A stretch of DNA of 64,000 bases from contig JAXBDG010000014.1 in NCBI GenBank assembly GCA_036320915.1, forward strand, positions 372,001 through 436,000, read 5' to 3'. Below, in pieces: positions 39,201 through 48,851 of this stretch. Source of the DNA: Linnemannia elongata. Taxonomy: Eukaryota > Mortierellomycota > Mortierellomycetes > Mortierellales > Mortierellaceae. The position numbers and the translations under genes are program-made. The notes beneath the pieces are model-generated. The model was not told the origin of the DNA. It searched no databases and saw nothing but the letters and a program-made list of their open reading frames with translations. Positions within the stretch are counted from its first letter, which is position 1; every line of letters starts with the position of its first letter.

Positions 39201-40020
39201 AGTAATGTTCATGATTATGGGACTGTCAGCTCACCTCCGAGGCTTGAAGACGATAACCTCCCGAGATTTCGCAGAAAGGGTCCGGGCTAGAATGCAGGCG
39301 GAATACGGTGGTGGCGGCGGTGCTGGGCAGGCTGCCAAAGCTATCCCTGCAAGAGACGACTCGGAACCTGATGAGGACCGGATTGACAAGGAGCTTTTGA
39401 GGCTACAGCTAGAGGAAGACTGTCTCGTCATCCTCACCGACGACTATGACGAATCTGCACAATTGACTGTTAGCTTGACCGAGCAACTTGGTCAGCGCCC
39501 TTACAAGTAAGTTGTCCACGTCATTCATTTCGCAAGAGCTCAGTGTGTATGGACGCGATGCTGATACCAGCCTCTCCTTTTCTTTTCTTTTTTTGTCTCG
39601 CTGTTAGGACGGGGCGCAAGACAGGACTCAATGTGTGCCTCGATGGTATCAAGAGTGGGACGAACTACAAAGACACATGGGAACTGAGTCTTCAGCAGAT
39701 CTACATGATAACACCTCGAGTGGCCCGGTCGATCGCATCGGTATACCCGACCATCAAGTCGCTTTATGATGGTTACAGGAGATGTGCGACTGTTAGCGAC
39801 GCCCAGTCCTTGCTCGAAGGCATCCCCGTAAGTCGCTTTTTTTTCTGAGTGTATGAGTGCATGAGTGTACGACTGAAGAAAATATTGTTGCTTACAATTA
39901 TGTTGTGTTTTTGTGCTTGACAACCAGGTGGAAGATAGGTCGGGTGTAATTGGAAAGACCATCTCCAGGAGAGTGTACAATGTCTTTATGGGCGAGGATC
40001 CTGACGCGGGCATCTCGTAG
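36230..40020 (+). CDS. EME1: EME1 subunit of the MUS81-EME1 structure-specific endonuclease (1149 aa)
   Basis: Exons 36230-36382, 36523-39506, 39608-39827 and 39928-40020. Exon 1 encodes an N-terminal helical module (MATLSQVALLEMAREVLQV, then TITKSTEVTINRIFDGQ) resembling a CUE-like domain. A long disordered Ser/Pro-rich stretch follows, with a SUMO-interacting-like motif VVVILSSDEED, then an Arg/Lys/Glu coiled coil (residues about 660-760). The C-terminal 400 residues hold the inactive ERCC4-type nuclease fold (EEMVLCMEESMFDSELGKAL, RPRVMFMIMGLSAHLRGLK, LQLEEDCLVILTDDYDESA) and the helix-hairpin-helix end (SLQQIYMITPRVARSIASVY, SLLEGIPVEDRSGVIGKTIS, RRVYNVFMGED). This is the Eme1/Mms4 layout. 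The complex cuts branched recombination and stalled-fork DNA in the nucleus. It is about twice the human length because of the disordered middle. No catalytic ERKxxxD is present, as expected for EME1. Confidence 0.88.
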
Positions 40021-40337
40021 AATAGATCCCAGGCATGTTACAAAGTACCCATTATGCCACGTTAAATACCTTCATGATACCTTACCCCTCACTCACCTCG
40101 TAGCATAAAACCTTGTTACTTCATCATGCAACCTCAGTCCAAAGATTGATTTGAATCGAAAAAGTCACATAATTTTCTTTCACTGACCGAACCAAGCCCC
40201 TCTCGTGGTGTCCAAGCATTTTCGCGTAAGGCTGATCAGACTTATTTTCCGGAAGGCACCTTCGTCTCTTTTTTTTTTTGAATTCATTTCTCACCAAACG
40301 CAAAAGAAGAAAAAAAAAAAACTCCAGCAGAACGGAA
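40021..40337. other. EME1-ATP10 spacer
   Basis: 317 bp between the EME1 stop and the ATP10 start, without a gene. It includes T10 and A10 runs close to the ATP10 ATG. Confidence 0.55.
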
Positions 40338-41967
40338 ATGTCGTTTGCTACAGGAACTACCACTGCCGCAAGGACATTGCTCCGCACCTCGTCCACCATT
40401 ACTGCTGCTCAGATTCACACCGGACCTTCCTCAGCTGCCATTACTTCGGCATGCACCGCCTCCTCGATCCGGAGAACTGTTCTTACTACAACAACAGGCA
40501 CCCGGAGGTCAACGATAGCAGCAGCAGTAGCAGCGCAAGTATCAGGATCCAGATATACCTTTTCCACCAGCGCACGTCAATTGCAGGATCAGCCCAACAA
40601 CAACAACAACAACAACAAAGCCGACGCTGACAAAGCCGCCGCAGGAGAACTGGCGACGAGGGAGTTACCGTTGTCGCCGTACGGGGGTCGATTCGGAGTG
40701 CCGGAACAACCCATGAGCACCAAATCGATTGCGCAGGCGCAGGCCAACAATGGTCGTCGGTCGCCGTTTTCGAAGGCAAAGGAAGGCGTTAAGAATAAGG
40801 TTAATGATTGGACGGATGAGAAGAAGAACCTGGAAAAGCGCAAGGAGCTGTAAGTTGTTATTGTTTTTTTTCTTGTTTTGTTATAGTTGTAGTTGTAGTT
40901 GTGGTTGTTTTTTATTTTTTGTTGATGTTGGAGAGAAGGACTAATCTATGGCACTCACATTTTATTTTGTTTTGTACGCGTGGTTGGTTGGCTGTAGGTT
41001 GCATGATTTCCAGTCGGGATACTTTGCGGAATTCAGCGAGTTGTCAAAGACAGGATCTAAACTCTGGAAAGCGACCTCCAGCATGATCAACGCCGATGTA
41101 AGCAAAGCAAAGCAAGCAAGACGAGCTTCAATAACCAACACACGGCATCTTCGCCGTTTTGATTCGGCAAACCTGAGCAAAAAAAAAAAAGTCCTGACCA
41201 TGACTTGATTTTTCTTCTCACACATTCAACTTGTAGAAAGCGCTTTATATGCCAAATATCATTGGAACGTCGCTAAAGACTTCAGAGTCTGTGGAGTTGG
41301 TGGACTTGTTGAGGGGGAAGATCAGTTTGGTGGCGATTTCGGGAACCCGGTTCGGAGAGGAGCATACAGAGTCGTATATGACCCCGTTCTTGAAGCGGTG
41401 GCCCATGACTGTAGCCAACAACAACAGCAAAGTCCAGTTGGTTGAGGTAAGATTAGCGAGGACCGAGACATATACGGGATAGTGAGGCATGGATGAGATG
41501 TACACTAGTATGGTGTGATCGTGTTTATGCGTACTTACTCATTTTGTGGCCTTGAATTTTTGATAGCTTAATATTCAGGAGAACCCATTGAAGGCAGGAC
41601 TGGTCAGGATGATGGTTCCCTTTGTGAAAAAAACCATCCCAGAGGAGCGTCATGTAAGTTATCTATTGACACTCAATCACTTACATGAACACCTTTGGAG
41701 GAACGCAAGAGACAACAAAGGACCTTAAACTAATCACGCTCAACACCTTTCACTCTTTTTTTCTCGTAGGCAAACTACGTACTGCATTACAAGTCGATCA
41801 AGCATTTGAAGGACCCATTGAGCATGCAGAACTCATACCTGGGATATGTGTTCCTGGTCGACAGCAACTGCAAGATCAGGTGGGGTGCACATGGACCTGC
41901 TACTGAGACAGAAGTCAAGACTTTGCTGGAGAGTGTGCAGAAGCTTTCTGAGCGTGGTGGACGATAG
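40338..41967 (+). CDS. ATP10: mitochondrial ATP synthase assembly factor ATP10 (368 aa)
   Basis: Exons 40338-40849, 40998-41097, 41237-41446, 41567-41653 and 41770-41967. The N-terminus is Ser/Thr/Arg-rich without acids for about 80 residues (RTLLRTSSTI, SSIRRTVLTTTTGTRRS), a mitochondrial targeting presequence, and is followed by a poly-Asn run. The body carries the ATP10 family blocks: MPNIIGTSLKTSESVELVDL, LRGKISLVAISGTRFGEEH, LNIQENPLKAGLVRMMVPF, IPEERHANYVLHYKS and GYVFLVDSNCKIRWGAHGPA then TETEV. Atp10 is an inner-membrane/matrix factor that acts with Atp23 on Atp6 to assemble the FO sector. I use the ATG at 40338 because the upstream in-frame ATG (40278) would add a Lys-rich tail that spoils the presequence. 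Confidence 0.93.
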
Positions 41968-42064
41968 ATATTTTACATTCATAGACACACTTACAAGAAA
42001 AAACAAAAGAAAATTGTAAAGTGTTCCTGAGAATGCCGTTCGTGCCGCCAACAGTGTAAAGTAT

Positions 42065-42083
42065 GTTTTTTTTTTTTTTTTTT
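42065..42083. repeat. poly(T) tract after ATP10
   Basis: A T run of about 18 roughly 100 bp past the ATP10 stop. The rest of 41968-42203 shows nothing else. Confidence 0.8.
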
Positions 42084-42203
42084 CATCTTTTACTTTAGGT
42101 AAGGCAAGAAAACCTATGAGCTAAACCCAACAAGGAAAAAGAAAAAGGAGCAAATCACAGGTGACTGAAGTTCACTTCTGACCACCGGGACGTAAAAGAA
42201 AAA

Positions 42204-42440
42204 TTAGTTCCGAAGCAAGGGCCAATGAGTCCGGATCCAGTTGACCTCCATGGCATCCATAGGCATCTCTCCATTGTCCGTCTCTGAATAATTCGCTGCT
42301 CCCTCAAGCACCTCGAGCTGCCTCAACCCGCCCAGGAAGTCCAGAAACCCGGGTCGATCCATCCCTCCACTAAATACCCGTTGTGATAGTTTGGCTATGG
42401 TGATTCGCTCGAAACATTTGAGAGAGAGGATATGAAGGAT
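42204..42440 (-). pseudogene. C-terminal fragment of an F-box/LRR protein
   Basis: A minus-strand frame about 78 codons long ends at a TAA (42204-42206). It reads ITIAKLSQRVFSGGMDRP, then FLDFLGGLRQLEVLEG, and finishes EVNWIRTHWPLLRN. The LExLEI... then (D/V)xWIxxHWPxL ending is typical of the last LRR of Mortierella-type F-box proteins (family knowledge). No start or upstream partner is contiguous. The N-terminal half of an F-box gene on the same strand lies at 44694-46750, so both may be parts of one gene split by insertions. Confidence 0.5.
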
Positions 42441-42687
42441 ACAAGTAAATGTTTTGGATCATTGGAATTAACATGAGATGTCGTTGCACAGTACAAGTGT
42501 TGCGGTACTGGGTTTTTATTTCTGTTTTACCCCGTCTTTTAACTAACGAAATGGTGCTGCTAGAGACCATATCACTACATGGCAGATGGTCGCTGCTCAA
42601 CTACCACCTCTGTGGTTATATATCACTCCAGTGGTGTGAATAATAGAACAACTCTATTCTTCTCGTTGACTAAAGACCTCATACTTC

Positions 42688-42841
42688 TCACAAGTCCAAA
42701 GTGGTCAGAGTCGAGTTGGTCTTGCGTGCCTCAGCCAGCGCCTTGGCTCCGTTGGATTCGATCGAGTTGCCCTGCAGGTCCAAAGTAGTCAGGGTCGAGT
42801 TGGTCTTGAGTGCCTCAGCTATGGGTGCGGCTATAGTCGGT
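42688..42841 (-). pseudogene. fragment of an RNase-inhibitor-type LRR gene
   Basis: About 50 codons on the minus strand comprise one and a half 28-residue LRRs (AEALKTNSTLTTLDLQGNSI, then ALAEARKTNSTLTTLDL) and a TGA. Sequence and register match the LRR gene at 7247-8107 closely. No F-box or start is attached, so this is a broken copy. Confidence 0.65.
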
Positions 42842-42984
42842 TTTCCAGATGATTCTATTTCAGCTTTGTCAGCAACGTCGTTGAGAGTTGGTGTTGACTA
42901 GTGTTGACATAGTGTTAGCCGTTTAAGGTTGGTGGCGTTGGAAAGTTCTAGAGTTGGTGGCGTCATATCAGAGTGGAACTCTGA

Positions 42985-44590
42985 CATACAGTTGTCTCTT
43001 CAGTTCCGGATCCATATGCATATGAACCATCGCCGACGGCTCCAGTGACGACAGATGCAAAAGCAACCCAGTAATCGACACTTCTTCAAAGGAGTGGATT
43101 TTGATAGCGCAACATAGGCTTGGCCAGGTGTGAAGGTCTTGGTAAGATTGACAACTACTGATTGCAATGTCAACGACTGAGTCTTGTGAACATTGATTGA
43201 TCATGCCTAGACAAGCGGGAACTGACGACGATCGTGAGACCCATTGCCGGTAGATCGACGAATGTTGGGGATGTAATGATCCTGTCCTGCGTCAAGTCTG
43301 ATTTGGATAGTGGCAGCATGAACACCCACAACTGTTCCCATACTGCCATTCACCAAACCGTTCTGGACTTTGAGATTGGCAAGACACATCACCCTGGCGC
43401 CGAATTTGGCAGCTATTGTAGTCAAAAGACCCGTCTGGTCTTGAAGACTTGAATAGCGAGAATGGGGTCTGTTGCCAGCATCGTCTCGAGCAGCAAACGT
43501 AATTAAAGGACCAGGAATGGCTAGTAGATGTTGTTTATTGATCTCCTTGACTAGAAACTGATGGGTACAAAGCTGAACAGCATTATCGGCGTCTAGACTC
43601 CAGACGCAACGAATAAGTTCATTCAAAACGTTGTTGTTGACTTGACCATCTCCCGTCGAAGACCATGATCGAAGATTCCTGAGAAACGTTGAAAACTCGT
43701 CACCTCCATTGTGTCGAACAGATTCTTGAAAGTCGTACCGAGTAAAGCATCTGTATAACTGCGACGAGTACCACAGCCAGTCAATCTGATCGGATCATTT
43801 GTTGATGGGGGCGAGCTGTCCAAAGTCTCCAAACAGAACCACTGGAACTCCTCCGAAGTATTTGTCGGACCCAAGAGCGACCTGCAAAGTCAATGACATC
43901 GACTCCAACAATACACTTGACAAAATCCAACCTCATCAATTAACAGCACTGGCTGCATTCCTGACTCCACCATCTCCTGCCGTTTCATCTTCACTGCAAC
44001 TGGATTCACCAATGGCACCGACATCTCTCCGTAGCTGGTCCTGATCTCAAACCACCTGTAAATCATCTGTCCGTTGATGTTATTTGCTGCTGCTCTGGTT
44101 GGAGCCAGACAAATCGCACCAAACCCACACTGCCGAGCATGCTGAACTATATGTTTCAACAATGAAGACTTGCCGGTTCCTGCTTCTCCAGTCATAAACG
44201 CCATCGGAAATCCGGTAGCAATCGTAAGACGCTCAAATATATCTTGCTGCTCCTTGGTCAACGGTGGTAACCCAGGAACGGTCTCATCAAGAGCTTCACC
44301 TTCATCGACTTCATTCTCCACAACATCCAGCAATCCAGGAACCTTGTGCTCGATAAAATCTTCAGTAAGGAAATGCACCGCCATTAACCGAAAGGCCGCT
44401 CGGGAGACAACTTTGACGGCCAATACAGCGTCAACAGATCCTGAAATCCTCGTTCATGGTTGCTTGCTGTGATGGTTCTCCAACGCGGGATTACCTCGTG
44501 GTTATGCTGTCGCCATCTTCTGTCAGTATTGTCCTCATAAACACCCTGGACACCACCACCGACTGGACTATAGACTTGAGTGAAATGGCT
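42985..44590 (-). pseudogene. PIF1-like ATP-dependent DNA helicase, pseudogene
   Basis: Reading the minus strand from 44590: an upstream helical part (RRWRQHNHEVIPRWRTI, GFQDLLTLYWPSKLSPER), then AFRLMAVHFLTEDFIEH, Walker A MTGEAGTGKSSLLKHI, QCGFGAICLAPTRAAANNI, Walker B LLIDEVGF, GGVPVVLFGDFGQLAPIN, and the C-terminal VHKTQSLTLQSVVVNL with TPGQAYVALS. This is the order of a superfamily 1B PIF1 helicase. Lesions: a frameshift near 44396; a one-base loss in the A-run at 43922-43925 (T-run on the coding strand); in-frame TGA at 43795-43797, TAG at 43207-43209 and TGA at 43201-43203; and a probable frameshift near 43085. It cannot be functional. The origin (Helitron, other mobile element or host copy) is not decidable from what remains. 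Confidence 0.85.
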
Positions 44591-45332
44591 TACAAAATAA
44601 CGCGCGGCACAAAAGTGGCCGCATGTTTTTCCAATATCACTTTTATGCTTTATTACTCTATTTTAACAAACAAACTGTAGAGGTGTTAGAGAGCCAGGCC
44701 TATGAGTTGCGGAAGGCGGCTCAAGATGGCACAGACATGGGCGATTGCAACAAGAACGCTTGAGTGTCTTGGCAAGGTGTGGCTGAAGTTCCTGTCTGCC
44801 ATACTGTCATTTGAGAACAAAGGTAGAATCAGAGAGAGACGCGATAATGACAACACCGGCGGCGAGGGGATAAGTCGAAGGAGATCGAATGTGATTGCAG
44901 GAGTGACCAGTGGACGCCTAAATTTTTTTGCGAGATTCTTTGGTTCACGTCAGGAACAAGAGAAGCGGCGCCGGAAATCCGTCAAGCTCCATGTCGTTGC
45001 CGTTTCCGTTGTAGTCGAGGTATTATCGGATGGTAGCAGTGGCGCGTGAGATAAAGACTGGGCTGTATAAGTCTCACTTCCAAGTCTTCACAAACTGGAT
45101 ATTCCTCGACAAGGGTCACAACCCGTCAGGAGAGTCGCAAAAATTTATGTTCAAGCATTGGGTGTGTTGCTGCTGTTCTCGGAGTAGGTCCTGAGAACGT
45201 AGTAGAACCATGGCACAATCGCTGCGTGCATCCCACGACTGGCCAGCATGAGGCATGTGAGAGCCTTCTTGTCGAGCTGAGACGCAATGATGCGTGCGAG
45301 TTCGGGTAGTCCGAAGACCCGCGTTGATGGTA

Positions 45333-45357
45333 CAGCCAAACCTCCCCTATAGCATAC
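45333..45357 (+). repeat. left terminal inverted repeat of the pogo-like element
   Basis: About 25 bp beginning CAGCCAAACCTCCCC; it differs from the right TIR at about two positions. Preceded by TA. Confidence 0.85.
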
Positions 45358-45551
45358 TCTCATATAGCATAAACCTCCCCTATAGCATATTTTTTTTTTG
45401 AAAAATGAAATTTAGACTGGGCTTATAGCATACCATGTGGGTATGCTATCGACCTCTCCTATAGCATGTCGACCTTGTTGCAATATGCTATAAGCAATTG
45501 AGTAGTGTACTGAGTATTCGCATATTTATTCCAGCTCTGTTGACCTATATC

Positions 45552-46310
45552 CTACTGGGGCCGAAAGAACGAATGGAGGGTGGGTTGAGTAATGCTCGAA
45601 AGGATGCTCTTGTGCAGGGGTTCACGCCAACCCTTCAATTTCTTGAGTGCAACTGCGAAGATGTCTCCTTCTTCAGGGTATTCAATCGGGCCAAGATCTC
45701 CATCGATGTACTGCATAGTGAGATCGATGGCAGCAAGAATCTCTGCCCTGCCTGGCAATGGGGGTTCATCATCTTGCTCCACGTCCTCCTCTTCCTCCTC
45801 TTGCCCCTCATCCTCTCCGTTGCCCTTATCCATCCTGTCAGTTCCGTCAACAGGCAAGGCCAACAACTCAGTGTCGCTCATTTGGATATGTATGCTCCTG
45901 TTCTCGCCCACTGGATTAATGAACCCTCTCGAGGAATCCGCAGGTCCTTTGGAAGTAGGCTAAGGTTATGATCGATATCATCAAGGGCCTCCTGCAAATG
46001 TTGGTCGATTGAAGGGATCTCGTTGCTGGGACCCATCAGATTGGTGTGGTTGAAGCAGTTCCTGATCTTGGCCGACTCAATAGAAGCTCACGCTCGTCTG
46101 CTCCAAGCCATCGCTTGCAAAACATGGACCTTGTAGATGTTGCGTTCTCCTCGATCTGCTTTGTTGACAGCGGCCTGGGAGTGGCGACGACGATAATGAC
46201 ATTTGAAAGCAGCAATAATCCCTGCATCCATGGGTTGAATTTACGACGTCATATTTGACGGAAGCATCAATATGGTGATATTGTTGAGGGTCAATCCTGT
46301 GTAGTTGTGG
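45552..46310 (-). pseudogene. pogo-type DDE transposase remnant
   Basis: Read on the minus strand from about 46310: LTLNNITILMLPSNMTS then IQPMDAGIIAAFKCHYRRR, NIYKVHVLQAMAWSRRA and IRNCFNHTNLMGPSNEIPS. An acidic tail (MDKGNGEDEGQEEEEEDVEQ) follows, ending FFRPQ at 45552. The LPPNTTSxxQPxDAG-like block is a signature of the third DDE region of pogo/Tigger/Jerky transposases. It carries at least two in-frame stops (TAA just before IQPMDAG; TGA where Trp is usual after SRRA). The N-terminal DNA-binding half and the first catalytic Asp are missing. Confidence 0.8.
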
Positions 46311-46357
46311 TCCATGGTAGAATGAGCGATGTCATCTCCGTACAGGTGGTGCGCGCG

Positions 46358-46579
46358 TAGTCTCGACCCAGTCCTTCAGATTCCGAGTACTGAGAATTTC
46401 ATTCCCATAGAGTATCTTCATCATAGAAGGTCTGGAAGAAATGAAGGTTTGGGGCACAAAAATTGAGAGAGGATACCCTTTGTCACACACCTTCATTTCT
46501 TCCAGACCTTCTATGATGAAGATACTCTATGGGAATGAAATTCTCAGTACTCGGAATCTGAAGGACTGGGTCGAGACTA
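46358..46579. repeat. perfect 91-bp inverted repeat with 40-nt spacer
   Basis: 46358-46448 and 46489-46579 are exact reverse complements over 91 bases, separated by 40 nt. Similarity frays outward into GCGCGC-rich flanks. A transcript would fold into a 91-bp hairpin. Confidence 0.95.
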
Positions 46580-46704
46580 GTGCGCGCGCACCTCATTTGG
46601 AAAGTTGTTAAGGGGCGTATTCAATTTTATTAAGGGTTATGTGATTGCGGCTTAGCCTTGTAGCATATCCTCTCCTATAGCATATCAACCCTTGCGGCAA
46701 AAGC

Positions 46705-46729
46705 GTATGCTATAGGAGAGGTTTGACTG
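46705..46729 (-). repeat. right terminal inverted repeat of the pogo-like element
   Basis: Reverse complement begins CAGTCAAACCTCTCC, matching the left TIR. Followed by TA. Confidence 0.85.
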
Positions 46730-46750
46730 TAGCATGGTTGAAGAAGTCAT

Positions 46751-47313
46751 GGCGATGACTGGGGTTGCAAAGAAGGAACAAGAAGGCGTGATGTCTGTGA
46801 TACAAAGAAAGCATAAAAGCGCGTTGCTTTCTTTCAACCTTTTATCCTACATGCATTCCAAGTCACGAGGACAGTTTGCTTGCTCGTTGCGCGCTCAGGT
46901 AGAAGGCAAAGGTGTGGATGTCTGTCACCCCCGACGCGCACAGTGTCAAGTTGGCGTTCTTAGCTCTCTACCATACAATGTCTTTTCTATCAAGGGGTAG
47001 GCCACAGTTCGTGGCCACTCGTTTTTGTTCCCACGACCGTTATTTTTGCCACGAAAAATGGCCATGCACGCCAAAAGCACGTCATAAAAGCTCTTCCTTC
47101 TTCTTGCTCCTCATTCATTCTCATTTGCAACCTCCTTCTTTCATTCATCACAACTCTCTCACTCCAACCCTCTCCTCCTCCTCCTCAACAACAACAATTT
47201 ATCCACAACTTCATCAATCCCCGTTATTTTCACCGCCCGCACTGAAACGTGTTCACTTCACTCACGAAACACCCACCTTACTCTCCCTGACACTTGACTA
47301 ACACCAACACCAA
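46751..47313. other. promoter region of the DsbA-like gene
   Basis: There is no gene. The minus-strand upstream region of the broken F-box gene comes first. From 47090 the plus strand is C/T-rich with CAACAACAACAA, typical of promoters and leaders in this window. Confidence 0.5.
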
Positions 47314-48543
47314 ATGTCGTTGCCACCCCAATTCTCCGGCCACCGTATCTCGGGCAAGGCCGATTCCAAGCACACCCTGGAACTGTACCTCGACTATGTC
47401 TGTCCCTTTTCGGCCAAGATCTGGAAGCAGGTTTACGAGAATGTCTTGCCTTGGTTGGAGCAGCAACATCCTGGTCAAGTGCAGGTAACTTTTCATACAA
47501 TTTTGCAGTCTGGCGTTGCAAGGAAGGGGTGGAGAAAAAACAGGAGGAAGTGGGGTGGGGTGAGAAGAGGGGGCGATCAAGTCTTGACCAAGGCGGGGTT
47601 TCACGTTTGCCTCTGCTGTTTCTTGTATCTTGGTGAACGAAAGAACGACAGAAAATATTGCCCCCTTTGCTGATGTTCAAATCCTGTGTCATGGAGAGAA
47701 AGGAGGGCCACTCAAACTTTTCACTCGTCTCATCATAGCGCGTTTCACTAATGCTCTGTATTGTCTCTCAATGAACATAACAATTGCTGGCTCGCCCTTA
47801 GGTCATCTTCAGGAACCAGATCCAGCCCTGGCACCCATCTTCGACCTTGGTCGCCGAGGTAAAAAACATTCGCTTCCCCTCAATCACACCACCACCACCA
47901 CCACCACCACCACCACCACCACATCGTGCTACGTACATGTTCCGGTACATGTTTTACAGTCTCCGCATCCAACAAGAATTACTAATGCCTTTGCATCATG
48001 TATGCCGACTTTTTTGTTGACTCGTCTAGGCCGCATTGGCAGTTGAGCAGATCGACCCCGCCCAATTTGCGCCCTACAGCAACGCCCTCTTTGTTAACCA
48101 AAAGAGGTGAGTCCTCCTCTCCTTCCCCCTTTCATCCATTACGTGATAATTCGTGCTCAACGCGTGCTCATATCTAACAAACCCCTCATTTTCTCTCTCT
48201 CTCTCTCTCTCTCCTTACTAATAGCTACTTTGACGAGGCAGTGGTGGACAAGACCCGCACAGAGCAATACAAATCCCTCTCCGCCCTGGCTGCTACCACC
48301 TCCCCATCCTTGTCACACGACAAGGTCCTCTCCCTCCTCCAAATCGCACCCGTCTCGACAGCCGCAGAGGCAACCAACTACGGCAACAAGATCACCAATG
48401 AATTGAAGTACCATATCAAGTTGGGTCGTCAGACAGGTATCCATGTCTCGCCCACTGTTCTTTGGGACGGAATCATTGAGAACTCTATTTCGAGTGGATG
48501 GACTCTTGAACAGTGGAAAGAGTTCTTTGGCAACAAGTTGTAA
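47314..48543 (+). CDS. DsbA-like thioredoxin-fold protein (207 aa)
   Basis: Exons 47314-47484, 47802-47858, 48030-48106 and 48225-48543. The product starts MSLPPQFSGHRISGKA and has LELYLDYVCPFSAKIWKQ, a thioredoxin-fold N-terminal strand with a single-cysteine CPFS site as in GST-kappa/HCCA-isomerase/DsbA relatives. A helical insertion and the cis-proline loop TGIHVSPTVLWDG follow before the last strand and helix (SGWTLEQWKEFFGNKL). It has no signal peptide, so it is probably cytosolic. A redox or glutathione-dependent role is likely from the fold, but CxxC is absent, so disulfide exchange is not assured. Intron 2 has a (CAC)n microsatellite (about 47887-47922) and intron 3 a (CT)n run. Confidence 0.85.
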
Positions 48544-48851
48544 TGAAAATGGTGATACACCCTTGAGTAGCACAGCAGAACAGACCAAAAAAAAACAAAT
48601 GTTAAGAATAAAACGAGATATGATTTGAAGTTACTTTTATGTTGTTTTTTTTTATTGTGTGCGCTTTGCTAGGAATTCAAAATAAGGGTCGGGAAGAAGG
48701 AGTGGGAAAGAAGAAAAAGAAAGCGTAGCAAAAATGAAGAAATGAGAAAGGAAAGGAAAAGAGAAGGAAAAGAACACGGAAAATAGTCCTCGGTTACGCC
48801 AAACTATGTTGCGAGGTGAACAAAGTTGTTGCCAGATGACTGCCTGCGTGC
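48544..48851. other. convergent 3' flank (DsbA-like / HSF-type genes)
   Basis: 308 bp without a gene. AATAAAA at 48607 is a likely poly(A) signal of the DsbA-like gene. The remainder is A/G-rich on the plus strand. Confidence 0.55.

Larger units (their letters stand above)
45333..46729 (-). mobile_element. pogo/Tigger-like DNA transposon, non-autonomous relic (1397 bp)
   Basis: Imperfect terminal inverted repeats of about 25 bp start CAG(C/T)CAAACCT and continue with CCTATAGCATAC at both ends (45333-45357 and 46705-46729). Both ends are flanked by TA (45331-45332 and 46730-46731), the target duplication of Tc1/mariner and pogo elements. CTATAGCATA recurs as subterminal repeats near 45378, 45428, 45450 and 46667. 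The interior has a decayed DDE transposase on the minus strand and a 91-bp perfect inverted repeat. It sits within the start of an F-box gene. Confidence 0.85.
44694..46750 (-). pseudogene. F-box/LRR gene, 5' half, split by a transposon and further decayed
   Basis: Minus strand. 45330-45151 encodes PSTRVFGLPELARIIASQ, LDKKALTCLMLASRGMHAA and IVPWFYYVLR, a recognisable F-box. The start codon and first six codons lie on the far side of the transposon at 46750-46732 (MTSSTML), and the frame runs on if the element and one TA copy are removed. Downstream, coding-like pieces continue with stops and shifts: LSRNIQFVKTWK near 45090 and LILPLFSNDSMADRNFSHTL near 44800 up to about 44694, where the PIF1 pseudogene region begins. 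F-box/LRR proteins are SCF ubiquitin-ligase adaptors. Confidence 0.7.

Noticed and set aside
44702..45049. 115-codon plus-strand frame
   Set aside because: No recognisable motif; the minus strand here encodes decayed F-box/LRR sequence, which explains the open frame.
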